This document shows, in pieces, positions 26,345 through 35,327 of a stretch of 64,000 nt of DNA. The notes under the pieces are model-generated. The model did no database searches, was not told where the DNA came from, and saw only the letters and a list, made by a program, of their open reading frames with translations. The stretch spans positions 42,123-106,122 of the forward strand of contig DAOPKN010000006.1 of NCBI GenBank assembly GCA_035391225.1, given 5' to 3'. Source of the stretch: DAOPKN01 sp035391225. Lineage in GTDB: Bacteria; Thermotogota; Thermotogae; MWEM01. Each line of letters begins with the position of its first letter. The stretch's first letter is position 1. The position numbers and the translations under genes are program-made.

Positions 26345-26353
26345 AACACGCAT

Positions 26354-26430
26354 GGCAACGTAGCCAAGGGGTCAAAGGCGGAGGTCTGCAAAATCTCTAT
26401 TCGTCGGTTCAAATCCGACCGTTGCCTCCA
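26354..26430 (+). tRNA. tRNA-Cys (anticodon GCA)
   Basis: The cloverleaf has acceptor GGCAACG/CGTTGCC, D arm GCC..GGC, anticodon stem GAGGT-type with loop CTGCAAA (anticodon GCA), and T arm GTCGG-TTCAAAT-CCGAC. The discriminator is U and the 3' CCA is encoded. Confidence 0.97.
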
Positions 26431-26448
26431 TATTTTTCTGTGAGAAAA

Positions 26449-26476
26449 AGGGGTTGAATGCAACCCCTGTTTTTTT
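26449..26476 (+). terminator. Intrinsic terminator after tRNA-Cys
   Basis: AGGGGTTG-AATG-CAACCCCT forms a perfect eight-base stem followed by G and seven T residues. It isolates the tRNA from the tig operon. Confidence 0.92.
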
Positions 26477-26518
26477 GGGAACAGGAACGTGCTCTTTTTC
26501 CCTCGCTGCACCGGAAAA

Positions 26519-26527
26519 TGCTATAAT
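26519..26527 (+). promoter_or_regulatory. Promoter of the tig-clpP-clpX operon
   Basis: TGCTATAAT is a perfect extended -10 box; no good -35 is present. It lies 55 bases before the TTG start of tig and downstream of the tRNA terminator. No CIRCE-like inverted repeat is visible. Confidence 0.65.
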
Positions 26528-26581
26528 TATGCAAATGCATAAAAATGATGAAGAAAGAAAAAAATAGAGGAGGTACCTGGC

Positions 26582-27916
26582 TTGAAAAGTGAAACGATCG
26601 GGCACGAAAAGAACCTGGAAACCATCCAAGTTTCCTTTGATCCAGGCGATATTCAACCCCTGGTACAAAAGGAGATCCAGCAAGCCCAAAAAAACTACTC
26701 CTTTCCCGGATTCCGAAAGGGAAAAGTCCCCCTTCCCATTATCAAGAAAATGCTCAACGAGGAATCGCTGAAAGCTTCTGCGGTGGAGGAGCTGCTCTAC
26801 CAGTTCATGGAAGGCGAGTTGAAGAACAAGGACCTTTTGTTGCTTCCAGAAGTGGTTTCCATCGACATGGAGTCGGAGAATCCCCTTGCCAAAGTGAACC
26901 TGCACCACCGCCCCCAAGTACACCTTCCGGATTTTGCGGCGCTCGAAGTTGAGCGAATCGTTCCGGACGAAAAAACCATCGAAGGAGTCATCCAGGAGCA
27001 ACTGCAGTACTACCGCGAAGCGAACGCCATACTGGAGCCAAAGGATGGGCCCATTGCATACGGGGATACCGCCCGGCTGCGCTACGAGGTGTTCAACGAG
27101 CAAGGCCGCGAGCTCTACAAAAGCGATAGCCTGGAATATATCATCAGCGAGGAGGACAAGCGCCCCATCATTGAAGCGGTCGTAAACCGAAAAGCCGGTG
27201 AAGAAGTCGAATTCGAGCGCACCTTCCCCAAAAGCCAAGAAAGCGAATCCTCCAATGACACCCCGGAAATGGCTTCCTTCACCTACCACGTACACGTGGA
27301 AGAGGTGTATTCCCGCACGCTTCCCGAGGTAAACGATGCTTTTGCTTCCCAGGTGGACGAGAAGCTCGAAACGGTGGAGCAACTCAAGAAAAAAATCGAG
27401 GACGACGCTCGAGCGGTTTTCGCCGAAAGTGCTGACGAAGCACTGGTTTCCCGTATTGCCCACGAGCTGGGGGAAAACACACAAATCGATATCAGCCCGG
27501 AGACCATTGACGTTTTCGTGCGGAAGAACGTGCAAAAGCTAAAAGAGGAGGATAAGTACCAGAAAGAAGTAGAGAAATCCGGCTCCGAGGAGTCTTTCCT
27601 GGAAAAATTGCACGAACAAATGCTTTTTGACCTTCGCGAATACCAAGCCATTGAAAAGATCATGAAAGAGGAAGGGTTGGAAGTTTCCGAGGAGGAAATC
27701 AAGGAGCATATCGAAAAAATGGCTTCCCGCTACTACATGGAGCCGGAGAAGCTCCGTGCGCTGTACCAGAAGGATCCGGATTTGAAATCCGAAATCCTCT
27801 TTGAACTTCGCAAGCAGACCGTGGGAACTTTCTTGAAAGACAAGGTCCAGGTGGTGGAACGCGAAGTAGGACGGGAAACCGAAAACCCCGAACCGCAAGA
27901 AGTTTCTGAGGAGTGA
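26582..27916 (+). CDS. tig: Trigger factor
   Basis: Trigger factor is the ribosome-bound chaperone and prolyl isomerase that receives nascent chains. The 444-residue length is normal. The N-terminal domain carries the ribosome-docking signature GFRKGKVP (43-50). The PPIase domain (about 150-240) includes GDTARLRYEVFNEQG, and the helical C-terminal domain is rich in Lys and Glu. The start is TTG 26582, eight bases after GGAGG. It is followed 4 bases later by clpP and then clpX, the standard protein-quality operon. Confidence 0.95.
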   Translation: MKSETIGHEKNLETIQVSFDPGDIQPLVQKEIQQAQKNYSFPGFRKGKVPLPIIKKMLNEESLKASAVEELLYQFMEGELKNKDLLLLPEVVSIDMESENPLAKVNLHHRPQVHLPDFAALEVERIVPDEKTIEGVIQEQLQYYREANAILEPKDGPIAYGDTARLRYEVFNEQGRELYKSDSLEYIISEEDKRPIIEAVVNRKAGEEVEFERTFPKSQESESSNDTPEMASFTYHVHVEEVYSRTLPEVNDAFASQVDEKLETVEQLKKKIEDDARAVFAESADEALVSRIAHELGENTQIDISPETIDVFVRKNVQKLKEEDKYQKEVEKSGSEESFLEKLHEQMLFDLREYQAIEKIMKEEGLEVSEEEIKEHIEKMASRYYMEPEKLRALYQKDPDLKSEILFELRKQTVGTFLKDKVQVVEREVGRETENPEPQEVSEE

Positions 27917-27920
27917 TTGC

Positions 27921-28550
27921 ATGTATCCTTACGAAAGCGAAAAGCAAGAACTGGAGAAAACGTTGAACCAGGTCATTCCCATTGTCATCGAAACCACCGG
28001 CCGGTACGAGCGCTCGTACGATATCTATTCCCGCCTTCTGAAGGATCGCATCGTTTTCCTCGGTAGCGAAGTCAACGATCACGTTTCCAACCTTGTCGTC
28101 GCGCAGCTTCTGTTCTTGGAAGCCCAGGACCCCGAAAAAGACATCAGCCTGTACATCAACAGCCCTGGTGGTTCGGTTTCCGCGGGACTCGCCATCTACG
28201 ACACGCTGCAGTACATCAAACCAGCCGTTACCACCATTTGCGTCGGGATGGCCGCTTCCATGGGTGCGGTGCTGCTCATGGCGGGAGAAGAGGGGAAACG
28301 TTTTGCCCTCCCCAATTCCAAGATCATGATTCACCAACCCTGGGGAGGAGCCCGTGGTACCGCGGCTGATGTGGAGATCCAGGTGAAGGAACTCCTGAAA
28401 ACGAAGGAACAGCTCAACCACATTATCAGCAAGCACACGGGGCGAAACCCGGAAGAGATCGAAAAAGATACCGATCGCGACCGCTACATGACCCCTGCAG
28501 AAGCGGTGGAATACCACATCATCGACCAGGTCATCGAGAAGAACCGCTGA
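27921..28550 (+). CDS. clpP: ATP-dependent Clp protease proteolytic subunit
   Basis: ClpP forms the 14-subunit serine protease barrel used by ClpX. The 209-residue protein has the catalytic Ser113 in CVGMAASMGAVLLMAGEEG and His138 in NSKIMIHQPWGG, with YINSPGGSVSAGLAIYDT before them. ATG 27921 lies four bases after the tig stop. clpX follows after 25 bases. Confidence 0.97.
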   Translation: MYPYESEKQELEKTLNQVIPIVIETTGRYERSYDIYSRLLKDRIVFLGSEVNDHVSNLVVAQLLFLEAQDPEKDISLYINSPGGSVSAGLAIYDTLQYIKPAVTTICVGMAASMGAVLLMAGEEGKRFALPNSKIMIHQPWGGARGTAADVEIQVKELLKTKEQLNHIISKHTGRNPEEIEKDTDRDRYMTPAEAVEYHIIDQVIEKNR

Positions 28551-28575
28551 CCCCGCCCAGAAAGGTTGTGTTGAG

Positions 28576-29793
28576 ATGAAAATGGACAAGAAATGCTCTT
28601 TTTGTGGTCGAAGTGCGACACAGGTGAAGCGGTTGATAGCTGGCCCCAACGTGTACATATGCAACGAGTGCGTGGAACTGTTCAACGACACGCTCAAAGA
28701 AGACCAAACGCTTCATTTCCGCGATTTGAGCGAGGGATTGCCCACCCCGCTGGATATCAAGAAAGAATTGGACCACTACGTGATCGGGCAGGAACGAACC
28801 AAGAAGGTCGTCTCCGTGGCCGTGTACAACCACTACAAGCGCATTATGCTGGGAACGCCTGGCCGGGATGAGATCGAAAAATCCAACATCATGTTGATTG
28901 GTCCCACTGGCTGTGGAAAGACCCTGGTGGCGCGCACGCTTGCCCGTTTCTTGGATGTTCCCTTTGCCATCGTAGACGCCACGCCCATCACCGAAGCGGG
29001 GTACGTGGGAGAAGACGTGGAAAACGTTTTGCTCAAGTTGATCCAAGCAGCCAACTTCGATATTGAGCGTGCGGAAAAGGGCATCATCTACATCGATGAA
29101 ATCGATAAAATTGGCAAGAAGGGACCCAACGTTTCCATTACGCGGGATGTTTCCGGGGAAGGCGTGCAACAAGCATTGCTCAAGATCCTCGAGGGCACTG
29201 TAGCAAACGTTCCCCCGCAGGGGGGGCGAAAGCATCCCTACCAGGAGTTCATCAAGATCGATACCACCAACATCCTCTTTATTGCGGGCGGGGCTTTCGA
29301 TGGCCTGGAAGAAATCATCCAACACCGCACCGAAGCCTCCACGATGGGGTTTGGCTCGGAAATCCAGTCCCGTTTCTCCCGGCGTGTGGGAGAAATCTTA
29401 TCCCATGTCCGGCCCAACGATTTGGTGCAGTACGGGCTGATCCCCGAGTTTATCGGACGGTTCCCGGTGTTTTCCACGCTGGATGACCTGGACGAAAGCT
29501 CCCTGGTTCGTATCCTCACCGAACCCAAGAACTCCATCGTCAAGCAATACCAAAAGTTGCTGGAACTGGAGAACATCGAGTTGCGCTTCGAGGACGAAGC
29601 CCTTTTTTCCATCGCGCGAAAAGCCCTGGAGCACGAAACGGGTGCGCGTGCCTTGAAAAGCGTGGTTGAATTCGTGATGCTCGACCTCATGTTTGACCTT
29701 CCCTCGATGCAAAACGTCAAGGAAGTCGTGATTACGAACGATAGCGTGGTGGGGACCGACAAACCCTACATCGGGCTCAAGGAATCTGCCTGA
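28576..29793 (+). CDS. clpX: ATP-dependent Clp protease ATP-binding subunit ClpX
   Basis: ClpX unfolds substrates and feeds them to ClpP. The 405-residue protein has the N-terminal C4 zinc domain (Cys7, 10, 29, 32), Walker A LIGPTGCGKTLVARTLA, ADATPITEAGYVGEDV-type region, Walker B GIIYIDEIDKI, and the ClpP-contact IGF-like loop region followed by sensor 2 (HETGARALKSVVE). ATG 28576 (or the ATG six bases on) follows AAAGGTTG. A bidirectional terminator closes the operon. Confidence 0.97.
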   Translation: MKMDKKCSFCGRSATQVKRLIAGPNVYICNECVELFNDTLKEDQTLHFRDLSEGLPTPLDIKKELDHYVIGQERTKKVVSVAVYNHYKRIMLGTPGRDEIEKSNIMLIGPTGCGKTLVARTLARFLDVPFAIVDATPITEAGYVGEDVENVLLKLIQAANFDIERAEKGIIYIDEIDKIGKKGPNVSITRDVSGEGVQQALLKILEGTVANVPPQGGRKHPYQEFIKIDTTNILFIAGGAFDGLEEIIQHRTEASTMGFGSEIQSRFSRRVGEILSHVRPNDLVQYGLIPEFIGRFPVFSTLDDLDESSLVRILTEPKNSIVKQYQKLLELENIELRFEDEALFSIARKALEHETGARALKSVVEFVMLDLMFDLPSMQNVKEVVITNDSVVGTDKPYIGLKESA

Positions 29794-29814
29794 TTCCGAT
29801 CCTTCCAAGAAAAA

Positions 29815-29838
29815 GACGCCCGCTGGGCGTCTTTTTTT
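29815..29838. terminator. Bidirectional terminator between clpX and a chemoreceptor gene
   Basis: GACGCCC-GCT-GGGCGTC is followed by seven T residues on the plus strand and preceded by an A run that serves as a T tract on the minus strand. It can end both convergent transcripts. Confidence 0.9.
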
Positions 29839-29856
29839 ATCCGCTTTTGGGACTCC

Positions 29857-31656
29857 TTACGCTTTTTTGTGCCCGTGCACGATCGCCGAAAGCTGGGTGA
29901 TCATTTCTTTCAAGGCTTCCGACTGGGCTTGGAGCTCCTCGGAAGCAGATGCACTTTCCTCCGCGGTGGCAGCGTTCTGGCTTGTGGTCTGTTCGATTTG
30001 GGAGATGGCCTGGTTGATTTGGCCAATTCCCTCAGACTCCTCGTGGGCGGCCGCCTGGATTTCATCCACGAGTGCGGTGACCTGTTCCACCTTCTGGTTG
30101 ATTTCCGAGAGGAAGGCGTTCACCTTTCCGGCAACCCGCGCACCGGTCTCCGACAGCGCGATGTTCGTGTCCACGATTCCGGCAGAATCTTTCGCTGCTT
30201 GCGCACTTCTCTGTGCGAGGCTTCGTACTTCCTCCGCAACCACGGCGAATCCCGCTCCCATTTCACCCGCTCTCGCGGCTTCCACGGCAGCATTCAACGA
30301 CAGGATATTGGTTTGGAAGGCGATATCGTCGATCACGCTCATGATTTTGGAAATCTCCGTACTGGATTTGCGGATCTTTTCCATGGAAAGCATCATCTCT
30401 TCCATTTCTTCTTTTCCCGATGTGGAAGCCTTTGCCGTTTCCCGGGTGGCACGCGATGCTTTTTCGGTGTTTTGTGCGGTTTGGCGCACCATGGAACTGG
30501 ATTGGTTCAACGTGGCGGCGGTTTGCGCAATGCTGGAAGCTTGCTCGCTGCTGGATTCGGCGAGTTGCTGACTCGAAGCAGAAAGCTGGTCCGCAGCAGC
30601 GGAAACCTGCTCCGATCCATCGTCCAACCCGCGAATGATTTTCAGGATCGGCCCCACGATGCCCCTGGAAACCCAAACCCCAAGGGAAAGGCCGAAAACA
30701 ACCGTGAACCCAAGCACCCAGATCATCACGTTCCGCAGCAAGTTCGCCGTGGAAAAGGCTTCCGCCGCATCGATTTCGATGATCAATCCCACCATTTGCG
30801 TTCCCATGGCTACCACGCCAAGGCTTCCAAGAACCTTGTTCCCGACGTAATCCACGTATTCCTCCACCTGCTGGAAGGCTTCATCCTTACGCTGCAGGGG
30901 GTCTTGCAAGAGTTCCATGGCCTTGGTTTGGAGACGTTTTTGGAGGATGGCGCCGGACGAAAACTCCCCGAAGCGGGCATTGGTGAGGAGGTAGCCATCC
31001 GGGTTTACCAGGTAGGAATCGGCGGATTCTCCCAGTGTTTCCAACCCATCCTTGACCAGCCCGGAAATTTCTTCGGCGAAAACTCCTACCGAAATGCTTC
31101 CCAGGATTCGGTTCGAAGAAGCCGAATTATCCCGCACCGGTGCAGATACCATCACAACGTGCCGTTTTTCCAAGTCGGAATATGCCATCGGGGAAAATGT
31201 GATGGCACCGGAAAGCGCACGCAAGATATGGTTTTGCCGGGAGAGGTTTTGGCCTACCCGCTGATGCGCACCGTCGTACAGGACGATCCCGGAGGCATCG
31301 GAAATCAACAACATCTCGAATCCGAAAACCTGGGAAACCTCGGCGAAAAAAAGGTCGAGCACATCTTCCGTTGCCTGCCAGCCGACCGGGTCGCTTTCGC
31401 GTTTGCCAGAAGCCTTTATGGCATTGATCACGCGGTTGATGGTCGATAGGTAGGTGATCTTCTGCGAAACGTCCCCAAAATACTGGTTCAGTAGCCCCTC
31501 GGTCTGTTCCAGGTAGATTTGGTTCGCCTTGTTCACTTCCGCCCGAAGGTTCCTTTCCGAAAGCACAAGGAAGAGAATCCCGATGGTGACAAGGGGAATC
31601 ACACCGACTACGATGACGAGAAAAAGCAACCGGTTTGAAAGTTTCCATCTGTTCAC
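29857..31656 (-). CDS. Methyl-accepting chemotaxis protein without a clear HAMP domain
   Basis: The 599-residue receptor has an N-terminal membrane helix (about 8-30), a cache-type periplasmic sensor (about 35-290: SQVFGFEMLLISDASGIVLYD, MVSAPVRDN, YLVNPDGYLLTN), and a second helix (about 300-325). A cytoplasmic coiled coil follows, with the hairpin tip DDIAFQTNILSLNAAVEAARAGE and GFAVVAEEVRSLAQRSAQAA. After helix two the sequence goes almost directly into the signalling coil with no convincing HAMP. The start is GTG 31656, after GAAGGGA. Ligand is unknown. It follows a second receptor gene on the same strand. Confidence 0.93.
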   Translation of the reverse strand: MNRWKLSNRLLFLVIVVGVIPLVTIGILFLVLSERNLRAEVNKANQIYLEQTEGLLNQYFGDVSQKITYLSTINRVINAIKASGKRESDPVGWQATEDVLDLFFAEVSQVFGFEMLLISDASGIVLYDGAHQRVGQNLSRQNHILRALSGAITFSPMAYSDLEKRHVVMVSAPVRDNSASSNRILGSISVGVFAEEISGLVKDGLETLGESADSYLVNPDGYLLTNARFGEFSSGAILQKRLQTKAMELLQDPLQRKDEAFQQVEEYVDYVGNKVLGSLGVVAMGTQMVGLIIEIDAAEAFSTANLLRNVMIWVLGFTVVFGLSLGVWVSRGIVGPILKIIRGLDDGSEQVSAAADQLSASSQQLAESSSEQASSIAQTAATLNQSSSMVRQTAQNTEKASRATRETAKASTSGKEEMEEMMLSMEKIRKSSTEISKIMSVIDDIAFQTNILSLNAAVEAARAGEMGAGFAVVAEEVRSLAQRSAQAAKDSAGIVDTNIALSETGARVAGKVNAFLSEINQKVEQVTALVDEIQAAAHEESEGIGQINQAISQIEQTTSQNAATAEESASASEELQAQSEALKEMITQLSAIVHGHKKA

Positions 31657-31796
31657 GTTCCGCACTTCCCTTCGATTGTGAAAAAAATCTCGATGCTTCC
31701 TTGCATATTGTAACACGTTTCCCAAGAAAAAAGAAGGAAAAAAGAGAAATGCATGCGTCAAAAAATGGATTTCCGTTGTTTTCCTCGCGTCTCCCC

Positions 31797-31831
31797 CAAA
31801 AACAAGCACTTCCCTGCTGGAAGGGAAGTGC
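31797..31831 (-). terminator. Intrinsic terminator after the upstream chemoreceptor gene
   Basis: On the minus strand GCACTTCCC-N8-GGGAAGTGC is followed by TTGTTTTT. It ends the transcript of the receptor gene that stops at 31855 and separates it from the HAMP-less receptor. Confidence 0.85.
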
Positions 31832-31854
31832 AGACTCTTGGGTGTGAATCGATG

Positions 31855-33957
31855 TTACAAGTGAAATTGTTCGATTTGTTTCTTGAGGGTTTCGGAGATT
31901 TCGCGCAACTTGGTGGATGCCTCGTCCACGCTTTGCACCGAACGTCCCTGCGAAGCCATTTCCTGGACCATGGAGCGGACTTGATCGGACACTTCCACCA
32001 TGGAACGGGCGGAAACGTCCGCAGCGGACGCCATCTCTTCGGAAGCAGCACTCTGCTCCTGCGCAGAACCAGCAAGGTTTTCCACCATGGTGGAGATCGC
32101 CTCCACCTTCTGGAGGATGCGGCCAAATTGGGTCTGCACCTTCGCCGCGTCCACGTTGACTCCGTTCACAAGTTCCACGGTCTGTTCCGTGGCGTTGTTG
32201 GCCTGTTCAATGCCCGTACCAATTTCTTTCAGGATTCGTGCGATGTTTCCCGCCGCGTTCTTACTTTCTTCCGCCAGTTTTCGAATTTCATCGGCCACCA
32301 CGGCGAAGCCCTTTCCGGCTTCGCCAGCCCGAGCAGCCTCTATGGCCGCGTTCAGCGCCAGTAGATTGGTTTGCTCCGCGATGGAAGAAACGGTCCCTAC
32401 GATTTCGGCCACCTGCCTGGCCCGCTGGGAAAGCTGGGAAACGATCTGAGAAGTCGTGGCGGTTTGCTCCACGGTTTCGCCCACTCGAAGAACCACGCCG
32501 TCGATGGCTTTGCCCCCGTCCTGCGCCTCGCTGGACGTTTCATCCGCGCGGGAAGCCAGCTCTTGCGAGATCCGCGATACGTTCTGTGCGCTGGAAGCCA
32601 CTTCCTCGATACCCGAGGTCAGTTCTTGGATGGAAGCAGACGTGTTTTCCGCGTTCTCTTCCACCTGTTGCCCCCCTTGCGCAACGGTTTGCATCGTGCG
32701 TTTCTGGTCTCCCGAGACGGCGGAAAGGCTTTCGGAGGCTTCTCCCAACTGTTCCACGGAATGGAAAAGGTCCTGCAGGATTTCGCGCCACGTGGTACGC
32801 AGCGAATCTAAGCCACGCGAAAGGTCCCCGAATTCGTCCTTGAGTGCAAGCGATCGCTCGGAAACGGGTTGGGAAAAATCCCCTTTCGCAAGGACCTGAG
32901 AAATGAAGGAAGAGGAATCCTTGATGTTTCGAATCAGTGGAACGAGGAAGAACCACACAAGCAGGAACATTCCAATGAGTCCTGCTGCAGCAAAAATCCA
33001 TCCGTTTCGGAAAACCCGGTTCGATTGGGCCATCATCTCTTTCTCCCGGATAACCATGCCGTAGGACCAGGGAGTTTTCGCCCCTCCCACCCAAACCGGG
33101 AAGAAGGTTTTAAAGGTGTTTTGCTTCAGGGAGATGGACCAGGACAGCCCACTGAATTCTTTCCCCTGCTGGATGATGTCCCGGTAGAACTCCCCGTCCT
33201 CTTGCTGGATCTCGCCCGTGATGTCCCCCACTCGCGCTTCGTCCGGGTGCGCCACCACGATGCCGCCGTAGGACATCAGTCGCCCAAAACCTGTCTCGAA
33301 CAACTTGATCTGGTTGTTCAGCTCTTGGAGGCCTTGGAGCGAAACATCGACACCGCAAACCCCCACGACCTTGCCGTCTTTCTTGATGGGAACTGCCAGG
33401 GAGGTCATCCATACGCTTTCGCCCGCGATCTGGTAATCGTAGGGTTCCGTTATTACCTCGTTCCCGGAATTCCGTGCAAGCAGGTAGTATTCCCCCTCCA
33501 CGGGGTCTTCGTACCCCTCCAGGGGCTGCAGAATGATGTTGTTGCCGTCCCGACTCCAGTAGGGTACAAAGCGTCCCGTCTGGTCATGACCCGGTTTGTT
33601 CACCCAACTGGAATCGTTGTTGTCGAATGCATCCGGTTCCCAGGCCGTCCAAACACCCACGAATTCCGGATTGGATTCCAGGGTTTGCTTCAAGATGGAA
33701 TTGGCACAATCCCGGTTCAAAAATCCACCTTCCTGCAACCCTTCGAAGGTGGTGGAGAGTGTCCTTGCCGTATCGATCCCCCGCTCCAGGAACGCCTTGA
33801 TTTCGTTGGCCTGTTGCCCAGCGAGGTACGTGGCCATGGCCTGGGCTTGCTTCTTGCTAAGTGACTGGGTTTGAATCATCACGATGCCCAAAACGCCGGC
33901 AAAGACGAGCAACACCGGTAAAAGAATGGTGACAAGCAACTTGGCACGAATTTTCAT
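31855..33957 (-). CDS. Methyl-accepting chemotaxis protein with double-Cache sensor and HAMP
   Basis: This 700-residue receptor has a first helix (about 7-30) and a long dCache periplasmic domain (about 35-340). Landmarks are FVGVWTAWEPDAFDNNDSSW, GRFVPYWSRDG, YYLLARNSGNEVITEPYDYQ and VPIKKDGKVVGVCGVDVSL. A second helix (about 345-365), a HAMP domain (to about 420), and a signalling coil with GTVSSIAEQTNLLALNAAIE and GFAVVADEIRKLAEES follow. The dCache motif set is common in receptors for small organic ligands, but the ligand cannot be read from sequence. ATG 33957 follows GGGGAGGGAAAAAA. Confidence 0.95.
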   Translation of the reverse strand: MKIRAKLLVTILLPVLLVFAGVLGIVMIQTQSLSKKQAQAMATYLAGQQANEIKAFLERGIDTARTLSTTFEGLQEGGFLNRDCANSILKQTLESNPEFVGVWTAWEPDAFDNNDSSWVNKPGHDQTGRFVPYWSRDGNNIILQPLEGYEDPVEGEYYLLARNSGNEVITEPYDYQIAGESVWMTSLAVPIKKDGKVVGVCGVDVSLQGLQELNNQIKLFETGFGRLMSYGGIVVAHPDEARVGDITGEIQQEDGEFYRDIIQQGKEFSGLSWSISLKQNTFKTFFPVWVGGAKTPWSYGMVIREKEMMAQSNRVFRNGWIFAAAGLIGMFLLVWFFLVPLIRNIKDSSSFISQVLAKGDFSQPVSERSLALKDEFGDLSRGLDSLRTTWREILQDLFHSVEQLGEASESLSAVSGDQKRTMQTVAQGGQQVEENAENTSASIQELTSGIEEVASSAQNVSRISQELASRADETSSEAQDGGKAIDGVVLRVGETVEQTATTSQIVSQLSQRARQVAEIVGTVSSIAEQTNLLALNAAIEAARAGEAGKGFAVVADEIRKLAEESKNAAGNIARILKEIGTGIEQANNATEQTVELVNGVNVDAAKVQTQFGRILQKVEAISTMVENLAGSAQEQSAASEEMASAADVSARSMVEVSDQVRSMVQEMASQGRSVQSVDEASTKLREISETLKKQIEQFHL

Positions 33958-34005
33958 TTTTTTCCCTCCCCGTGGTGTCTTCCCGGAAAACCGGGGGAAA
34001 TCGGA

Positions 34006-34653
34006 CTACATCGAAAACAAGATGCACGTGGGCTCCTGGGGGAGCTCAGCGGCAGAAATGTCGAGTTCGTGAACCGTGCGGGTTTTCCAGCCGAGGTGCT
34101 GCAAAAAGGAACGGGTATCTGCAATGGGGAAATCCAGGTAGCTGGTCTTGTAGTGCATGGGGCAGACGATGGAAGGTGCAATATCCCGCGTGAGCTTCGC
34201 CGCAGTTTTGCCATCCAGGGTGTAGGTTCCTCCCACGGGAACGAGCAGGATGTCGATTTTGCCGATTTGCGTACGGAGATTTGCCTCCAGGGCATGCCCG
34301 AGGTCACCGCAATGCAAAAGCTGGATGCCAGAGGGGAAACGCACCTGGAAAAGCAGGTTTTCTCCACGCTTTTTCCCCCCTTCCTCGTCGTGGAAGCTGG
34401 GAAAGGTACAGATGCGCAACCCGTTTTCCTCGAAGGGATGCGAAGGGGGAATGGGGTGGGAAAACACATGGGCGGGCTTCGCTTCCAAGCGGTCATGGGC
34501 ATTGTGGTCGTGGTGTTGGTGGCTTTCCAGAACGATGTCGGCTTGTACCCTTGGAAAGGGGTAGCGCACGCTTTGGTCAAAGGGGTCTGTTAGGATGGAA
34601 TGCTCTGCCTCTTGCATCCAGAAGCAGGCGTGACCATACCATTTGAGTTTCAC
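34006..34653 (-). CDS. Metallo-beta-lactamase-fold hydrolase, UPF0173 family
   Basis: This 215-residue protein starts KLKWYGHACFWMQ and has the metal-binding HQHHDHNAHD, LLHCGDLGH and ICPMHYKT-like CPMHYKTSY motifs of the UPF0173 (YtkL-like) hydrolases. Substrate is unknown. GTG 34653 follows AAAGGAGGTGA by three bases and is far better than upstream codons. It is the last gene of the valS-rsmI-marR-pduL-rsmG run, 14 bases after rsmG. Confidence 0.88.
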   Translation of the reverse strand: MKLKWYGHACFWMQEAEHSILTDPFDQSVRYPFPRVQADIVLESHQHHDHNAHDRLEAKPAHVFSHPIPPSHPFEENGLRICTFPSFHDEEGGKKRGENLLFQVRFPSGIQLLHCGDLGHALEANLRTQIGKIDILLVPVGGTYTLDGKTAAKLTRDIAPSIVCPMHYKTSYLDFPIADTRSFLQHLGWKTRTVHELDISAAELPQEPTCILFSM

Positions 34654-34667
34654 GGTTTCACCTCCTT

Positions 34668-35327
34668 TTACGAAAGGGGTTTTCTCGCCGCAACTCCCGC
34701 ACGTCGGGGAAAGCCCGGGGGGGTGGGCGCGGTTTTTTGCAACACCAGCAGGTTCCTTTGGAAAGGGGTTTCCTCCCAGCGTACCTCCTGGAAAAACATA
34801 TCCATCTGTTGGAAGTGCAACAGATCCATAGCCCGGTTGGCTTGCTGCAACTCTTGTTGCCATGCTGGCCCCTTAAAGAGGAGAAGTTTTCCACCCACCC
34901 GTAAATACGGAGCGGCGTATTCCAGGCAAACCCGAACCGGAGCAAGGGCGCGCGCGGTTGCAAAATCCATTGCCTGCTGCAAGGCGGTGGGAACGCTTTC
35001 CATCCTTTGGGGATGTACCGTCACGTTTTCCATACCAAGTAAAAGGGCGGCTCTTTCCAAGAAGGAAGCCTTGCGGAGCTCGCTTTCGAAAAGGGAAAAG
35101 TGGGAGCCGGGAAAGAGGAGCGCCAGCACTATCCCCGGGATCCCTCCCCCGGAACCCATATCCACTCCATTCCCCTTGACCAGGGACGAAAGTTGCCTTT
35201 CGAAACCCAAAACGTCTTGGAAATGTTTTTGGAACAATTCCTCGGCAGAATCCACCCGCACCAGGTTTTGCCGGGCATTTTCCTGCAAAAGCAACTCGGC
35301 GAAGCGTTCCAGTTGCTGTTTCAGCAT
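34668..35327 (-). CDS. rsmG: 16S rRNA (guanine-527-N7)-methyltransferase RsmG
   Basis: RsmG methylates G527 in the 530 loop of 16S rRNA. The 219-residue protein has the SAM-binding VDMGSGGGIPGIVLALLFPG (about 55-74), FLERAALLLGMENVTV, and DFATARALAPVRVCLEYAAP. It overlaps pduL upstream by seven bases. Together with RsmI in the same operon, two decoding-centre methylations are co-expressed. Loss of RsmG often gives low-level streptomycin resistance in other bacteria. Confidence 0.95.
   Translation of the reverse strand: MLKQQLERFAELLLQENARQNLVRVDSAEELFQKHFQDVLGFERQLSSLVKGNGVDMGSGGGIPGIVLALLFPGSHFSLFESELRKASFLERAALLLGMENVTVHPQRMESVPTALQQAMDFATARALAPVRVCLEYAAPYLRVGGKLLLFKGPAWQQELQQANRAMDLLHFQQMDMFFQEVRWEETPFQRNLLVLQKTAPTPPGFPRRAGVAARKPLS

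Noticed and set aside
26134..26511. Upstream extension of the small ORF near the OB-fold gene
   Set aside because: The extended frame would cover tRNA-Cys and its terminator. Only the part below 26133 is kept, at low confidence.
26372..27535. A 387-codon minus-strand frame opposite trigger factor
   Set aside because: It runs antisense to tig and across tRNA-Cys, which rules out a normal coding role.
33958..34005. CCGG-TTTT-CCGG hairpin between the UPF0173 gene and a chemoreceptor gene
   Set aside because: The stem is only four pairs and lacks a T run; no regulatory role can be supported.
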